A DNA stretch of 40,068 bases from Novosphingobium guangzhouense (GTDB lineage: Bacteria; Pseudomonadota; Alphaproteobacteria; Sphingomonadales; Sphingomonadaceae). Shown in pieces: positions 1 through 7,109 of the stretch (its first letter is position 1; each line of letters begins with the position of its first letter). The DNA lies in NCBI RefSeq assembly GCF_002896965.1, contig NZ_LYMM01000049.1, positions 1 through 40,068 on the forward strand. The letters are read 5' to 3'. The notes under the pieces are model-generated. The model did not search any database. It had not been told where the DNA came from and saw nothing but the letters and a program-made list of their open reading frames with translations. The translations under genes were made by a program, and so were the position numbers.

Positions 1-99
1 GGTATCTCCGAATTTCACCCTGAAACGAGCGACAGACCAGTCCCCCTCCTTCGAACGCAGATCGACGGTGACCACTGCGGCGCCTTTTTCCGCAGCCTG
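1..99 (-). CDS. Possible partial reading frame leaving the window
   Basis: On the minus strand a frame stays open from just after a TAA at about 100 to the window edge. It reads with protein-like composition, including VVTVDLRSKEGDW and ARFRVKFGD. There is no ATG; a GTG inside the frame is the only plausible start. It could be the 5' end of a gene divergent from the toprim gene, or a 5'-truncated fragment. No family is recognised and support is weak. Confidence 0.25.
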
Positions 100-103
100 T
101 TAA

Positions 104-985
104 ATGGCCCGGCGGCATATCGCCACGATTGAGGAACAGGCAGACCGAATTGTTCGCCAGCTTGGCGGGCGATGGACTGGAGACTTTGCGATGTGCCGGT
201 GCCCGGCTCACGCCGATAGCACCGCGAGCCTGTCCGTGCGGGTGGGCAACCGTGCAGTCCTGTTCCATTGCTTTGCCGGTTGCACGGCCGAAGCGATCAT
301 GGCCGCTCTTCGCTCCGGCAAGATTATTGCGCCATCAGACCATGATCCCGGTCAGCGCCAGGAGAGCAAGGCCGACCTCAACAAAGTCGCTCTTGCCGTA
401 TGGCGTCATGCCGAACCCTATGTCGGGACGCTGGCAGATCGCTATCTGCGCACACGCGCGATTTTGCCCGATGGCATCAATGCGCGCTTCGACCCTCGCT
501 GCCAATGCGGAGCGGGTGCCGACAAGGCTTTCGCGCCTGCACTGATTGTCCCCATCGAGGAAGATGCTGGCGTCGTCGCGATCCACCGCACTTTCCTCAC
601 GCCCGACGGACGGTGGAAAGCCGACATGCCCGAACCCAAGCGGATGCTTGGCAATCCGGGGTCGGGCGCGGTGCGCTGGGGCGGCATTCCTCGCGATGGT
701 GTGCTGCGTCTTGCTGAGGGTGTGGAGGATGCGGCCAGCGTGATGAACATGCTCGAACCCAGCCACTTCGTATGGCCGGTGCTCGGCATTGAGCGGTATC
801 AAGGCATTGCCATTCCCGAAAGCGTTCATAGCGTCATCCTCTACAGCCAGCATGGCGTCGAGGCGGCGGGGGCAGTGGAGCGTGCCACACCGCATCTGAC
901 CGGAAATGGGCGCAAGCTGCTCACCAAGCTGCCGCCCCATAGCGGCGACTGGAATGACCTCCTGCGCGAAGTCCGTGCAGTATGA
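104..985 (+). CDS. Toprim/zinc-ribbon primase-like protein
   Basis: The 293-residue protein starts with a zinc-binding primase-like segment. CRCPAHADSTASLS (about residues 32-45) and FHCFAGCTAEAIMAAL (about 54-69) give a Cys/His pattern like those of DnaG-type and plasmid primase zinc domains. The C-terminal half looks like a toprim fold: VLRLAEGVEDAASVMN is the usual acidic-Gly motif strand and helix, and SGDWNDLLR near the end matches the late toprim acidic motif. Such stand-alone toprim proteins are common on alphaproteobacterial plasmids and integrative elements and are thought to act in DNA replication or transfer, but the exact role is not known. The stop overlaps the start of the thermonuclease gene by 4 bases, so the two are probably co-transcribed. 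The ATG at 104 has no clear Shine-Dalgarno sequence. Confidence 0.75.
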   Translation: MARRHIATIEEQADRIVRQLGGRWTGDFAMCRCPAHADSTASLSVRVGNRAVLFHCFAGCTAEAIMAALRSGKIIAPSDHDPGQRQESKADLNKVALAVWRHAEPYVGTLADRYLRTRAILPDGINARFDPRCQCGAGADKAFAPALIVPIEEDAGVVAIHRTFLTPDGRWKADMPEPKRMLGNPGSGAVRWGGIPRDGVLRLAEGVEDAASVMNMLEPSHFVWPVLGIERYQGIAIPESVHSVILYSQHGVEAAGAVERATPHLTGNGRKLLTKLPPHSGDWNDLLREVRAV

Positions 986-1581
986 AGCTCTTTCCCGGTG
1001 TGCCACCATTTCAGCGCCGGATGATCGGGACGACCTTCGTCATCGTAGCTGTCTATTCGATCAGCCAGAACAAGGCATCGCTGGTCGAGGCGTCACGCAC
1101 GCAGCTTACTTCGCCCTCTCCGCGGATCATCGATGGTGATACCGTCGATTTCACCAACGGTCGGGTAAGGGTTGTCGGGATCGATGCTCCTGATGACGAT
1201 CGTCCTCAGTTAAAGGCCATGGCAAGCCAAGCGCTGCGCGCGTTGGCAGCGCGCGATGGCGGGATGGAATGCTCGGCCTCGCTGTTCGACTATGCCCTGC
1301 GGCGCGAAAAACAGTGCCGCACCGACCCCAAGAGCTATGGCCGTCTGAACCTTGCGTGCCAGTTCTCCGGCAATAAGGCCAGTGTCGGCGCCACGATGGT
1401 CGCGCAGGGTTTTGCAGTCGATTATCGGATCTATTCTGGCGGTGCCTATGTCGATCTGATGCGCAAGGCTGCGGCGCAACGGGCGGGTCTATGGGGCATC
1501 GATTATGAGGGGATGCGTCAGCTTGCCGTGCAGCGCGCGCAGGTGCCGAAGGGGTGCGATGTTGGCACGATCAAGAAATAG
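982..1581 (+). CDS. Thermonuclease-family (SNase-like) protein
   Basis: The 199-residue product has an N-terminal hydrophobic stretch (IGTTFVIVAVYSI), suggesting a secreted or membrane-anchored protein. An SNase-like domain follows: IIDGDTVDF, VRVVGIDAPDDDRPQ and GAYVDLMRKAAAQRAGLWG match the active-site and core strands of staphylococcal-nuclease homologues. The catalytic arginines of the classical enzyme are not clearly placed, so nuclease activity is uncertain. Two pairs of Cys could form disulfides. The start ATG overlaps the toprim stop (ATGA), indicating translational coupling. SNase-like proteins beside toprim/primase genes are frequent in plasmid and conjugative-element backbones of this group. 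Confidence 0.7.
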   Translation: MKLFPGVPPFQRRMIGTTFVIVAVYSISQNKASLVEASRTQLTSPSPRIIDGDTVDFTNGRVRVVGIDAPDDDRPQLKAMASQALRALAARDGGMECSASLFDYALRREKQCRTDPKSYGRLNLACQFSGNKASVGATMVAQGFAVDYRIYSGGAYVDLMRKAAAQRAGLWGIDYEGMRQLAVQRAQVPKGCDVGTIKK

Positions 1582-1669
1582 CGCTGCCGTACTGCCCGCC
1601 AGTCTTTCAGGATGGAGTGCCGACACGTCTGAAGCGTGCGCTGGTGATTGACCCGGTTCGCCTGTCGCT

Positions 1670-2020
1670 GTGCTGATCGGCCGCTGGGGCGCGGCCACGG
1701 CGCTAGTGATTGGCGCGGTGCTGCTTGGCCGGATCATCCGCGACATGCCCTATCTGCTTCTCAACCGCCTGCCCGGCCTGGTGCTCTATGAAATAGGGCC
1801 GGGTCTGCTGCTCACACTAGCGATTTGCGCCGCAGTCGCCCTCACACGGGGGCATTTTGGGGAAGCGACAAGATTGGCCGTATTTGCTGTCATCGCCGTC
1901 GTCGCCAGCTCCATCGTTATCGGCAAGACGTTTGCTGCTTCGGAAATCGCGCTTGGGTCAGGCAACTGGTTTAACAGCATTGCAGCGAGTTTCGCGCGAT
2001 CGATCTTCCCCAAAAGCTGA
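1670..2020 (+). CDS. Small membrane protein of unknown function
   Basis: A 116-residue frame from a GTG has three hydrophobic segments (about residues 8-22, 40-60 and 68-85) with positive loops, as in an integral membrane protein. No family is recognised. An upstream frame (RLKRALVIDPVRLSL, about 1623-1670) ends at TGA just where this frame begins. It would be continuous with this one if two bases (TG near 1670) were removed, so the gene may be longer and carry a frameshift. Its 3' 235 bases overlap the convergent minus-strand gene, and the last ~20 residues look like antisense of that gene, so the two may have been brought together by a rearrangement. Confidence 0.4.
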   Translation: MLIGRWGAATALVIGAVLLGRIIRDMPYLLLNRLPGLVLYEIGPGLLLTLAICAAVALTRGHFGEATRLAVFAVIAVVASSIVIGKTFAASEIALGSGNWFNSIAASFARSIFPKS

Positions 2021-2496
2021 TCGGAATCGCTCGTCGCCTCATGGTATCGGCGGCCGATCTCCGTATACTGGAAATTGCTCGACCAACTGTAAAATGCCTT
2101 TGTAAAGCGGGCGACATAGCTGCACGCGAACTCATAATAGAGAAAGGCGAGCTGGCGCTGATACGGCTCGCCGGCATACCCTTCATGATATGCTGAATTG
2201 CGATGGTCATGGGCGGCGAGGACAAATTCCGCTTCCAGCGGCGTCAGCTCCCCGACGAAGGTGAGCACTGCGAGCTGCTGATGCAGATTTCTGCTGCGCG
2301 CCATCTTTCGGTGCTTGGCGGTGATGCCGCAATAATCCCCGCCGATGGCTGTGTGGACGAACAGAGCCTCCTTCGCCATCAACTCCACGGCATTGTCGAT
2401 CAGGATGATCGCAAGCCTATTGTGGATGGGGTGGTCGAGCCGCAATTCGACCGCTGCGCGGTCGAGCTGCTCGGCCATGGGGAGAAGTTTTTCCAT
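1786..2496 (-). CDS. HEPN-like protein of unknown function
   Basis: The 236-residue frame from the ATG at 2496 is largely alpha-helical. It carries HDHRNSAYHEG (about residues 96-106), containing R-N-x3-H (R99 to H104), the catalytic signature of HEPN-fold ribonucleases and of many toxin or abortive-infection proteins. Having the motif does not prove activity, since many HEPN proteins are inactive scaffolds. The last ~65 residues overlap the convergent membrane-protein gene and read like low-quality sequence, so the true C-terminus may have been replaced at a junction near 1965-1975. The open frame continues upstream to 2613, but that extension overlaps a large hairpin and is unlikely to be translated. 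No partner antitoxin gene was identified beside it. Confidence 0.5.
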   Translation of the reverse strand: MEKLLPMAEQLDRAAVELRLDHPIHNRLAIILIDNAVELMAKEALFVHTAIGGDYCGITAKHRKMARSRNLHQQLAVLTFVGELTPLEAEFVLAAHDHRNSAYHEGYAGEPYQRQLAFLYYEFACSYVARFTKAFYSWSSNFQYTEIGRRYHEATSDSDQLLGKIDRAKLAAMLLNQLPDPSAISEAANVLPITMELATTAMTANTANLVASPKCPRVRATAAQIASVSSRPGPIS

Positions 2497-2577
2497 TGTC
2501 GCAGGACTGCGGGATCGCCCCTTGCCGGTCAATCTTGCATTACTGGTCGTATGGCTCTCGCGTTCGGTGGTATCGCT

Positions 2578-2638
2578 CTGTCCGGGGGCGCAACGCAGAT
2601 GGCCGATTGGCACGTCTCTGCGTTGCGGCCCCGGACAG
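2578..2638. other. Long near-perfect hairpin
   Basis: Bases 2578-2599 and 2617-2638 are inverted complements over 22 positions with a single mismatch, separated by 17 bases. It lies just downstream of the yafQ-like stop (minus strand) and upstream of the HEPN-like gene. It may work as a bidirectional terminator, although no T-run follows on either side. Other options are a replication or resolution site, or a remnant of a small mobile element. Confidence 0.6.
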
Positions 2639-2652
2639 GGAGCCGCATCCTG

Positions 2653-2925
2653 TCACCCGAACAGTTCGCTGTGGGAACCGATGCGGGCAAGGACAAGCGC
2701 CTCTTCTGTCTTGCGGTAGATCAGCACCAGATCAGGCTTGATGTGGCAGTCCCGGTAGCCCTTCCACTCGCCGGTCAGCGAATGGTCGGAGAGGTTGGCC
2801 GGCAACACCTCATCCATGACCAGCATGTTGATGACGGGTTGGAACACGTCGTCCAGGGCGGCGTCGGATCGCTTTTCGCGCTTGTAATCGCGTTTGAAGC
2901 GGCCCGTAATCTCTACGGGTCTCAT
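2653..2925 (-). CDS. YafQ-like (RelE/ParE superfamily) mRNA interferase toxin
   Basis: This 90-residue protein has the YafQ arrangement: an N-terminal FKRDYKREKR helix, a central DHSLTGEWKGYRDCHIKPD block and a C-terminal VLARIGSHSELFG. The conserved H/D/H-type residues of the YafQ ribosome-dependent RNase family are visible (H at DHSL, H and D at DCHIKPD, H at GSHSEL). YafQ toxins normally pair with a DinJ/RelB antitoxin encoded immediately upstream. Here the upstream gene, overlapping by 4 bases, is instead a larger winged-helix-like protein, and the only DinJ-like antitoxin gene in the window starts 1 kb away on the opposite strand (3925). Transcription is probably coupled to the upstream gene. 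Confidence 0.8.
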   Translation of the reverse strand: MRPVEITGRFKRDYKREKRSDAALDDVFQPVINMLVMDEVLPANLSDHSLTGEWKGYRDCHIKPDLVLIYRKTEEALVLARIGSHSELFG

Positions 2926-3539
2926 TCCGCGCCTCCCTTGGTCGGCAGATCCACCTTGGCCTTGGCCGCTGCATCGATGACCGGCTGCGGGATCACAGGC
3001 GGCGCACCGTCAGGCGGGAACGGCGTCCATTCCACCAGCATGTCGCCGGCCCCGATTTCCAGTGCGGTTTCCACCAGCGCGGCATAGCTGGTCGCGGTGA
3101 GGCCCGGCGTCTTGACCGAGTTGTGCCACCGCAGAATGAAATGCGGGTTGAAGATGATCGCATTGCCCATCGGCCCGGACTTGCCCGGCTTGATGTCGAT
3201 GAACTTCAGTTCCTGAAGCTTCTTCATCCGGGTCGCCCAGGTATGTTCCCCGCGCTGACCGCCAAATCCCGACGCATTGGCCATATCGCCATGCTTGTTG
3301 AGGATCACGAACGAGTTGTCCCACGTGTGGCACCACAGCGTCAGATAGGTGGACGATACCGGCGCCCCCTTGGTCATCTCGTCCATGATCTTGAGGATCA
3401 GTGGCATCGTTTTAGGGATCGTTGCAAACCCCTTGTTGGCCTTGCGATTCCACAGCCAGGTTTCCATACCCGGCCAGTGCAGTTCGCGCATGGCGAGCTG
3501 CTTTTTCGTAATCGCACTCGCCTCCCTGGTCGTCGCCAT
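2922..3539 (-). CDS. Winged-helix-like plasmid protein, candidate replication initiator
   Basis: The 205-residue protein starts at an ATG preceded by a good AAGGAG at 8-base spacing. Its central part reads as helix-turn-helix plus wing: STYLTLWCHTWDN, then GFGGQRGEHTWATRMKKLQE, then a hairpin-like FIDIKPGKSGPMGNAIIFNP. That is the usual layout of winged-helix initiator or DNA-binding proteins. The C-terminus is Pro/Ala-rich and probably disordered. I do not recognise a named family. The role in replication is an inference from the position beside a repeat-bearing, AT-richer intergenic region and from co-transcription with a plasmid-type toxin. An inverted repeat (TGTCGC...GCGACA, 3555-3578) just before the gene could be an autoregulatory operator. 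Confidence 0.5.
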   Translation of the reverse strand: MATTREASAITKKQLAMRELHWPGMETWLWNRKANKGFATIPKTMPLILKIMDEMTKGAPVSSTYLTLWCHTWDNSFVILNKHGDMANASGFGGQRGEHTWATRMKKLQELKFIDIKPGKSGPMGNAIIFNPHFILRWHNSVKTPGLTATSYAALVETALEIGAGDMLVEWTPFPPDGAPPVIPQPVIDAAAKAKVDLPTKGGAE

Positions 3540-3544
3540 TTCTT

Positions 3545-3850
3545 ATACTCCTTGTGTCGCGGCCCTGTTGCGGCGACAAACAGGTTTTGCGCTATTTATT
3601 GCATTTTTTCAATGACTTAGGTATTTACTCGCGCAACATAGGATGTGCTCTCGTTGCAACTACGATATGCTTATTTGCAAGGAATGATGCAACTAAAATC
3701 CATATCCGCAACATATGTTTCAAGCATACCCGTTTTTAGCTAGTGTTTTCAGTGTGTTGCGAGCGCGGTGTCTGTGCTCATAATGTGCTTATGTACTCCC
3801 ACGTGCTCTCTGTGCTCAACGTGCTCCCGGGAGAGTGCAGAGAGGGGTAG
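3545..3850. other. Repeat-rich AT-richer region, candidate iteron-type origin
   Basis: This gene-free stretch is clearly AT-richer than its neighbours and has two repeat families. CGCAACATA occurs at 3632 and 3707, with TGCAACTA at 3655 and 3688 between them. GTGCTC occurs at 3645, 3774, 3803, 3812 and 3821, with a GTGCTT variant at 3785; the last three copies are 9 bases apart. Inverted repeats lie at 3555-3578 and 3564-3584. Clusters of short direct repeats beside an AT-rich tract and a DNA-binding-protein gene are what an iteron-controlled plasmid origin looks like. Alternatively the repeats could be operators for the two divergent genes. No experimental or database support is available here. 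Confidence 0.4.
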
Positions 3851-3855
3851 TGCTA

Positions 3856-3884
3856 TTGACACCCCGGCGTTAGGAGATCATTTA
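3856..3884 (+). promoter_or_regulatory. Candidate promoter for the antitoxin gene
   Basis: TTGACA at 3856-3861 is followed after 17 bases by a poor -10 match (CATTTA, 3879-3884), 40 bases before the antitoxin start. The -35 is perfect, and the GTGCTC repeats end 30 bases upstream. Confidence 0.35.
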
Positions 3885-3924
3885 GGGTTTGTAGCTACAT
3901 TGTGGCTCAGATGATTTCAATGGG

Positions 3925-4206
3925 GTGAGTGAAGTGGCAGCGGCCGACGTAGTGCGTGCTCGGATTGATTCCGATCTGAAGAAGGAAGCCAGCGCTGTCC
4001 TTGCGGGGATGGGGCTGTCTGTGTCCGATGCGATCCGGCTGATGCTCGTGCGCGTAGCGTCCGACAAGAACCTGCCTTTCGACATCCGCGTTCCCAACGC
4101 CACGACCCAGGCCGCGATGCGCGATGCGTCCGAAGGCCGGGTGGAGCGGTTTGCCAGCGTTGCCGACCTGATGGGTGCGCTCAATGAGGATGATGACGAG
4201 GACTAG
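3925..4206 (+). CDS. RelB/DinJ-family antitoxin
   Basis: This 93-residue protein has the ribbon-helix-helix start of DinJ/RelB antitoxins: DVVRARIDSDLKKEASAVLAGMGLSVSDAIRLML. A flexible, toxin-wrapping C-terminal region and an acidic tail (NEDDDED) follow. The start is GTG, at 3925 or more likely 3934 (GTGGCAGCG). No toxin gene lies downstream: a terminator follows 60 bases later. The only matching toxin type in the window is the YafQ-like gene 1 kb upstream on the other strand. Either the two form a split pair around the repeat region, or this is an orphan antitoxin whose toxin was lost. Confidence 0.8.
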   Translation: MSEVAAADVVRARIDSDLKKEASAVLAGMGLSVSDAIRLMLVRVASDKNLPFDIRVPNATTQAAMRDASEGRVERFASVADLMGALNEDDDED

Positions 4207-4267
4207 CCCCGTTATCATGAGCCGGGTTCGCTCGCTGCGGCCGGTTCAGACATACGAAATTCAAAAC

Positions 4268-4313
4268 GCCGTCCCGCTGTTGCTTCCGGCATCACGGGGC
4301 GGCCTTTCTTATT
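4268..4313 (+). terminator. Rho-independent terminator after the antitoxin gene
   Basis: A 9-bp stem (GCCGTCCCG at 4268-4276 with CGGGGCGGC at 4295-4303, one G-T pair) is followed directly by CTTTCTTATT. Its position 60 bases after the antitoxin stop fits transcription termination there. Confidence 0.6.
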
Positions 4314-4444
4314 CAGGGCACCTCGCGCCTTTCCCCGCTTCCTGAGCATGTGTTGTGTCATGACAATCCGAGTATGGGCGCGGCCCTGACAGGCACGGCT
4401 CTATCGACCCTTACAGCGCCGACCGGGCCGCCTCCGGCGTCTCG

Positions 4445-4529
4445 GTAGGGTAGACGCGAGACGCCTCTTTCGAGGACGCCCCAGCGCCTCCCCCCGAACC
4501 GTGCTTGCACCTTTCAATGCACACGGCTC
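4445..4529 (-). ncRNA. Group II intron domains V and VI
   Basis: Domain V is the 34-base hairpin at 4496-4529 (minus: GAGCCGTGTGC...GCACGGTTC), with the typical bulge and tetraloop-like GAAA. Domain VI follows: AGGCGC and GGGGCG pair with CGTCTC and GCGTCT around a CCTC-GAAA-GAGG tip. A single unpaired A then precedes CCC, placing a branch-point A about 7 bases from the 3' end. The last bases, TAC, satisfy the AY rule. Confidence 0.8.
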
Positions 4530-6403
4530 TCCATTCTGCTGGGCATCCGACCACCATGGTGGGCAACGTGGCACTTTCGGCACAGGACGATTGTCCTGCG
4601 CCGTCGTGCCGATTGTACCCAAGGCGTCAGTTGGTCGCGCCGCTTGTCCTTCAGGCGATTGGGATGATGCATCTCGAACGGGCCATCGGTATCGCCACAT
4701 GCCTCGCATTGCTCGGCACTCAGGCGTGTGACCAGATCGTTCGAACTCTGCGCAAGGCGAGAGCCTACCGTGATGGTATCGACGATGGGGTTATCCCACG
4801 TCTTCACGATCAGATGCTTCAGTTTCCACACCTTATGGACGCGCGGCTCGCCCCGAACCATAGTCGTAACACCGTGGTCCGACCCCATCTTCAGATATTC
4901 CTCGGCCTGCCGCCTCGTCGAGCGTCGCCGGCATGCCACAGTCGCGAAGAGGCTCCTGAGCACGACCAGTTCCAACTTGTCGAGTGACGCTTTCACGCCA
5001 TCGGCGATCGCATAGTAGTTCGCGAAGCCTCGGAACTCCGAGTTGTAGGCTACGATGATCTCCGCCACACTGGATTCCATGAGCTGCGGACGCACCCGAC
5101 CATTCCTCATGTCGAGGTTGCCGAGCTTTTTGCGTCTACAGAACGCATAGACCCGCTCCCGTGGCACCCACAGCTTGATATTCCCCCGCGTTGGCCGACG
5201 AAGAACGCTACGCGTTCCGCCGCCGGTCTTTTGCCGTCCAGCCATTGTTCCGGCGGAGCGCAACGTGAAGGCGCATACATGGAAGCCTAAGAACGGTGAT
5301 CCCTTCGATGCATCGCGAACCCCGGTTTTCTCCGGTGACACCGCCAGATTGAGCCGATCAGCGAGGAAGCGCTGGACATCGGCCATGATCCGGACAGCGT
5401 CCGCCTTGCTGCCGATCACGCCAACGAGGAAGTCGTCAGCATAGCGACAATAGCGCAGGCGGCGGAAGTTGGGGTCCATGTCATCGACGGAAGAGAGTTT
5501 CCGCCGATCCTGTTTGACAGCTTCGATTCGCGCCAGTCGGACGCGAACCTCGCCATCGCCCGCACCACCGGCACGGACTGCATCGATCTCCTTGCGGAGA
5601 GCAGCGATTTGCTGAGAGCAGGCAACATACGCGGGGTTCGCCCGCCGCCTGTCGCCTTTGTCGAAGCCCCGCCGCATCGACTCCATGAACTCGTCAAGTT
5701 CATGGAGATAGATGTTGGCGAGCAGGGGCGAGATAACCCCGCCCTGTGGAGTACCGCTATAGGTCCGCTCGAACTTCCAGTCGTCCATGCACCCGGCCTT
5801 GAGCATTGTCCCGATCAGATCGATGAACACTGGATCATCGATCCGCCGAGCCAAGAGGCCGAGCAGGATGTCATGGTCGATGTTGTCGAAGAACCCACGG
5901 ACATCCACCTCGATCAGCCATTTCACGCCTGTCCAGGTTTTACGGATCTCTTCGAGAGCCGTGTGACAGGAGTGACCCGCGCGGAACCCGTGACTGTGTT
6001 TCGAGAACACTGGTTCATAGATCGCCGCGAGGACCATTCTCGCCGCCTCCTGAACGATGCGATCATCCGCCGTTGGGATACCCAATGGGCGCATTTTACC
6101 ATTGCCCTTGGGGATATAGACCCGTCGCACTGGACGAGGGCGGTAACGGCCTTCCGCCACGCTTTGAACCAGACGGTCAAGCCTCGCCAGCGTCATGCCG
6201 TCGAAGGTCTGTCCGTCTACTCCCGGCGTCATCGCACCCCGATTTCGGGATACTCTGTCATAGGCCCGCTCATATAAGCAGCGAGACCGCATGAGGCGGT
6301 TGAGACCGTTGATCCGCTTGCCCGCCCGCGACAGGGCCGGAAGCTTCTCGAGACGTCTCAGGATAGTAGCGGTCTGCATCAGCAGTCCCTTTCCATTGAT
6401 CAA
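4514..6403 (-). CDS. ltrA: Group II intron reverse transcriptase/maturase with HNH endonuclease
   Basis: The 629-residue protein has the full LtrA-type layout. RT palm and finger blocks include PKGNGKMRPLGIPTADDRIVQEA (about residues 98-120), SHGFRAGHSCHTAL (137-150), YSGTPQGGVISPLLANIYL (215-233) and the catalytic CRYADDFLVG (319-328, YADD at 321-324). An ~80-residue basic insertion separates the PQGG and YADD blocks. The maturase/X region follows, and an HNH endonuclease sits at the C-terminus: CEACGDTDGPFEMHH with a downstream CRKCHVAHHGG zinc pair. All catalytic residues I can check are present, so it is probably active. Start choice: ATG 6403, or ATG 6379 (MQTATILRR), which has a better AAAGGGACTG-like leader. 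It lies inside intron domain IV. Confidence 0.93.
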   Translation of the reverse strand: MINGKGLLMQTATILRRLEKLPALSRAGKRINGLNRLMRSRCLYERAYDRVSRNRGAMTPGVDGQTFDGMTLARLDRLVQSVAEGRYRPRPVRRVYIPKGNGKMRPLGIPTADDRIVQEAARMVLAAIYEPVFSKHSHGFRAGHSCHTALEEIRKTWTGVKWLIEVDVRGFFDNIDHDILLGLLARRIDDPVFIDLIGTMLKAGCMDDWKFERTYSGTPQGGVISPLLANIYLHELDEFMESMRRGFDKGDRRRANPAYVACSQQIAALRKEIDAVRAGGAGDGEVRVRLARIEAVKQDRRKLSSVDDMDPNFRRLRYCRYADDFLVGVIGSKADAVRIMADVQRFLADRLNLAVSPEKTGVRDASKGSPFLGFHVCAFTLRSAGTMAGRQKTGGGTRSVLRRPTRGNIKLWVPRERVYAFCRRKKLGNLDMRNGRVRPQLMESSVAEIIVAYNSEFRGFANYYAIADGVKASLDKLELVVLRSLFATVACRRRSTRRQAEEYLKMGSDHGVTTMVRGEPRVHKVWKLKHLIVKTWDNPIVDTITVGSRLAQSSNDLVTRLSAEQCEACGDTDGPFEMHHPNRLKDKRRDQLTPWVQSARRRRTIVLCRKCHVAHHGGRMPSRMESRVH

Positions 6404-7109
6404 TCGAGTTTACAGAACTGCCGTCCTTCGCCCGGAGGCAGCGGATTTCGACAAGGATCGCTCCTGCTTATACCGCTGCCCTGTCCGCCTTGCGGCGGCT
6501 GTCCCGGCCATTACACCGGGCGTTTGACTACTATGACGGCTCCGTCGCCATGCAGGTCCGGCGAGCCGTCCTGTTTAGGCGATCCCGCAGTTACGCGAGT
6601 GAGGAGTCGCGATGCGGTTAGGTGCCCCGTTCGTTTCCTTGATCCCCTGACCGGGGCCACGCCGAACGGATTGGCAGCGATTCACTGGGACGTGCTCCTC
6701 GCTCCGCTCGAAACGGTGTGTCAGCCGCGTTCACCGTCACCTACCTAGTGGTCGTTGGAAACTGGGATTCAGACAATCCAGTCTTCACCATACGCATCTT
6801 GCCTGCTGGTCAGCCGTCAGGCTGCGGCGCCTAACTTCGATCCATACCCTGACATGCTATGGTCCCGTTCCCCTTTCGGGGTCTCAGCCGATTCATCACC
6901 AGCACCGGTAAGTCGGTCAGGCATGAGCTATGCCAATAAGCTCAGTTCATTCGAACACTCCGTTCTTCTTCGCGCCACAACGGCGCACGCCCTGCGGGTG
7001 ACGATCCTCGCGTGAGGGGTGTGCCACGTGACGCACCCCTGCTGCCGCGCCCTGCGCGGTGCTGGCCTAGTAGGCGTCCATGGCCCTCCCCGGGAGGCCC
7101 GCTTGCCGC

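Larger units (their letters stand above)
4445..6988 (-). mobile_element. Complete group II intron
   Basis: Read on the minus strand, the intron begins with GTGCG at 6988 and ends with CCCTAC at 4445. It spans about 2.54 kb and includes a ~585-base structured 5' RNA region, the RT/maturase gene, and domains V and VI at the 3' end. Both ends fit group II rules (GUGYG...AY). The intron sits in the non-coding stretch between the antitoxin terminator and the structured element at 7110. Its exons rejoin as ...CCGCAGGGC|CGAGACGCC.... It appears intact and possibly mobile. Its HNH domain suggests retrohoming into double-stranded DNA. Exon-binding sites were not worked out, so the ends could be off by a few bases. 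Confidence 0.85.

Noticed and set aside
2203..3087. Plus-strand frame across the HEPN-like and yafQ-like genes
   Set aside because: Runs opposite to two better-supported genes and through the long hairpin; composition is not protein-like.
3774..3826. GTGCTC repeats as a CRISPR array
   Set aside because: Repeats are 6 bases with spacers of only 3-12 bases, and no cas genes are present.
5609..6277. Plus-strand frame inside the group II intron
   Set aside because: Antisense of the reverse transcriptase gene.
4374..7000. A 27-codon frame restored when the intron is removed (MGAALTGTALSTL...)
   Set aside because: Too short, no clear ribosome-binding site, and the intron is antisense to it; chance is likely.
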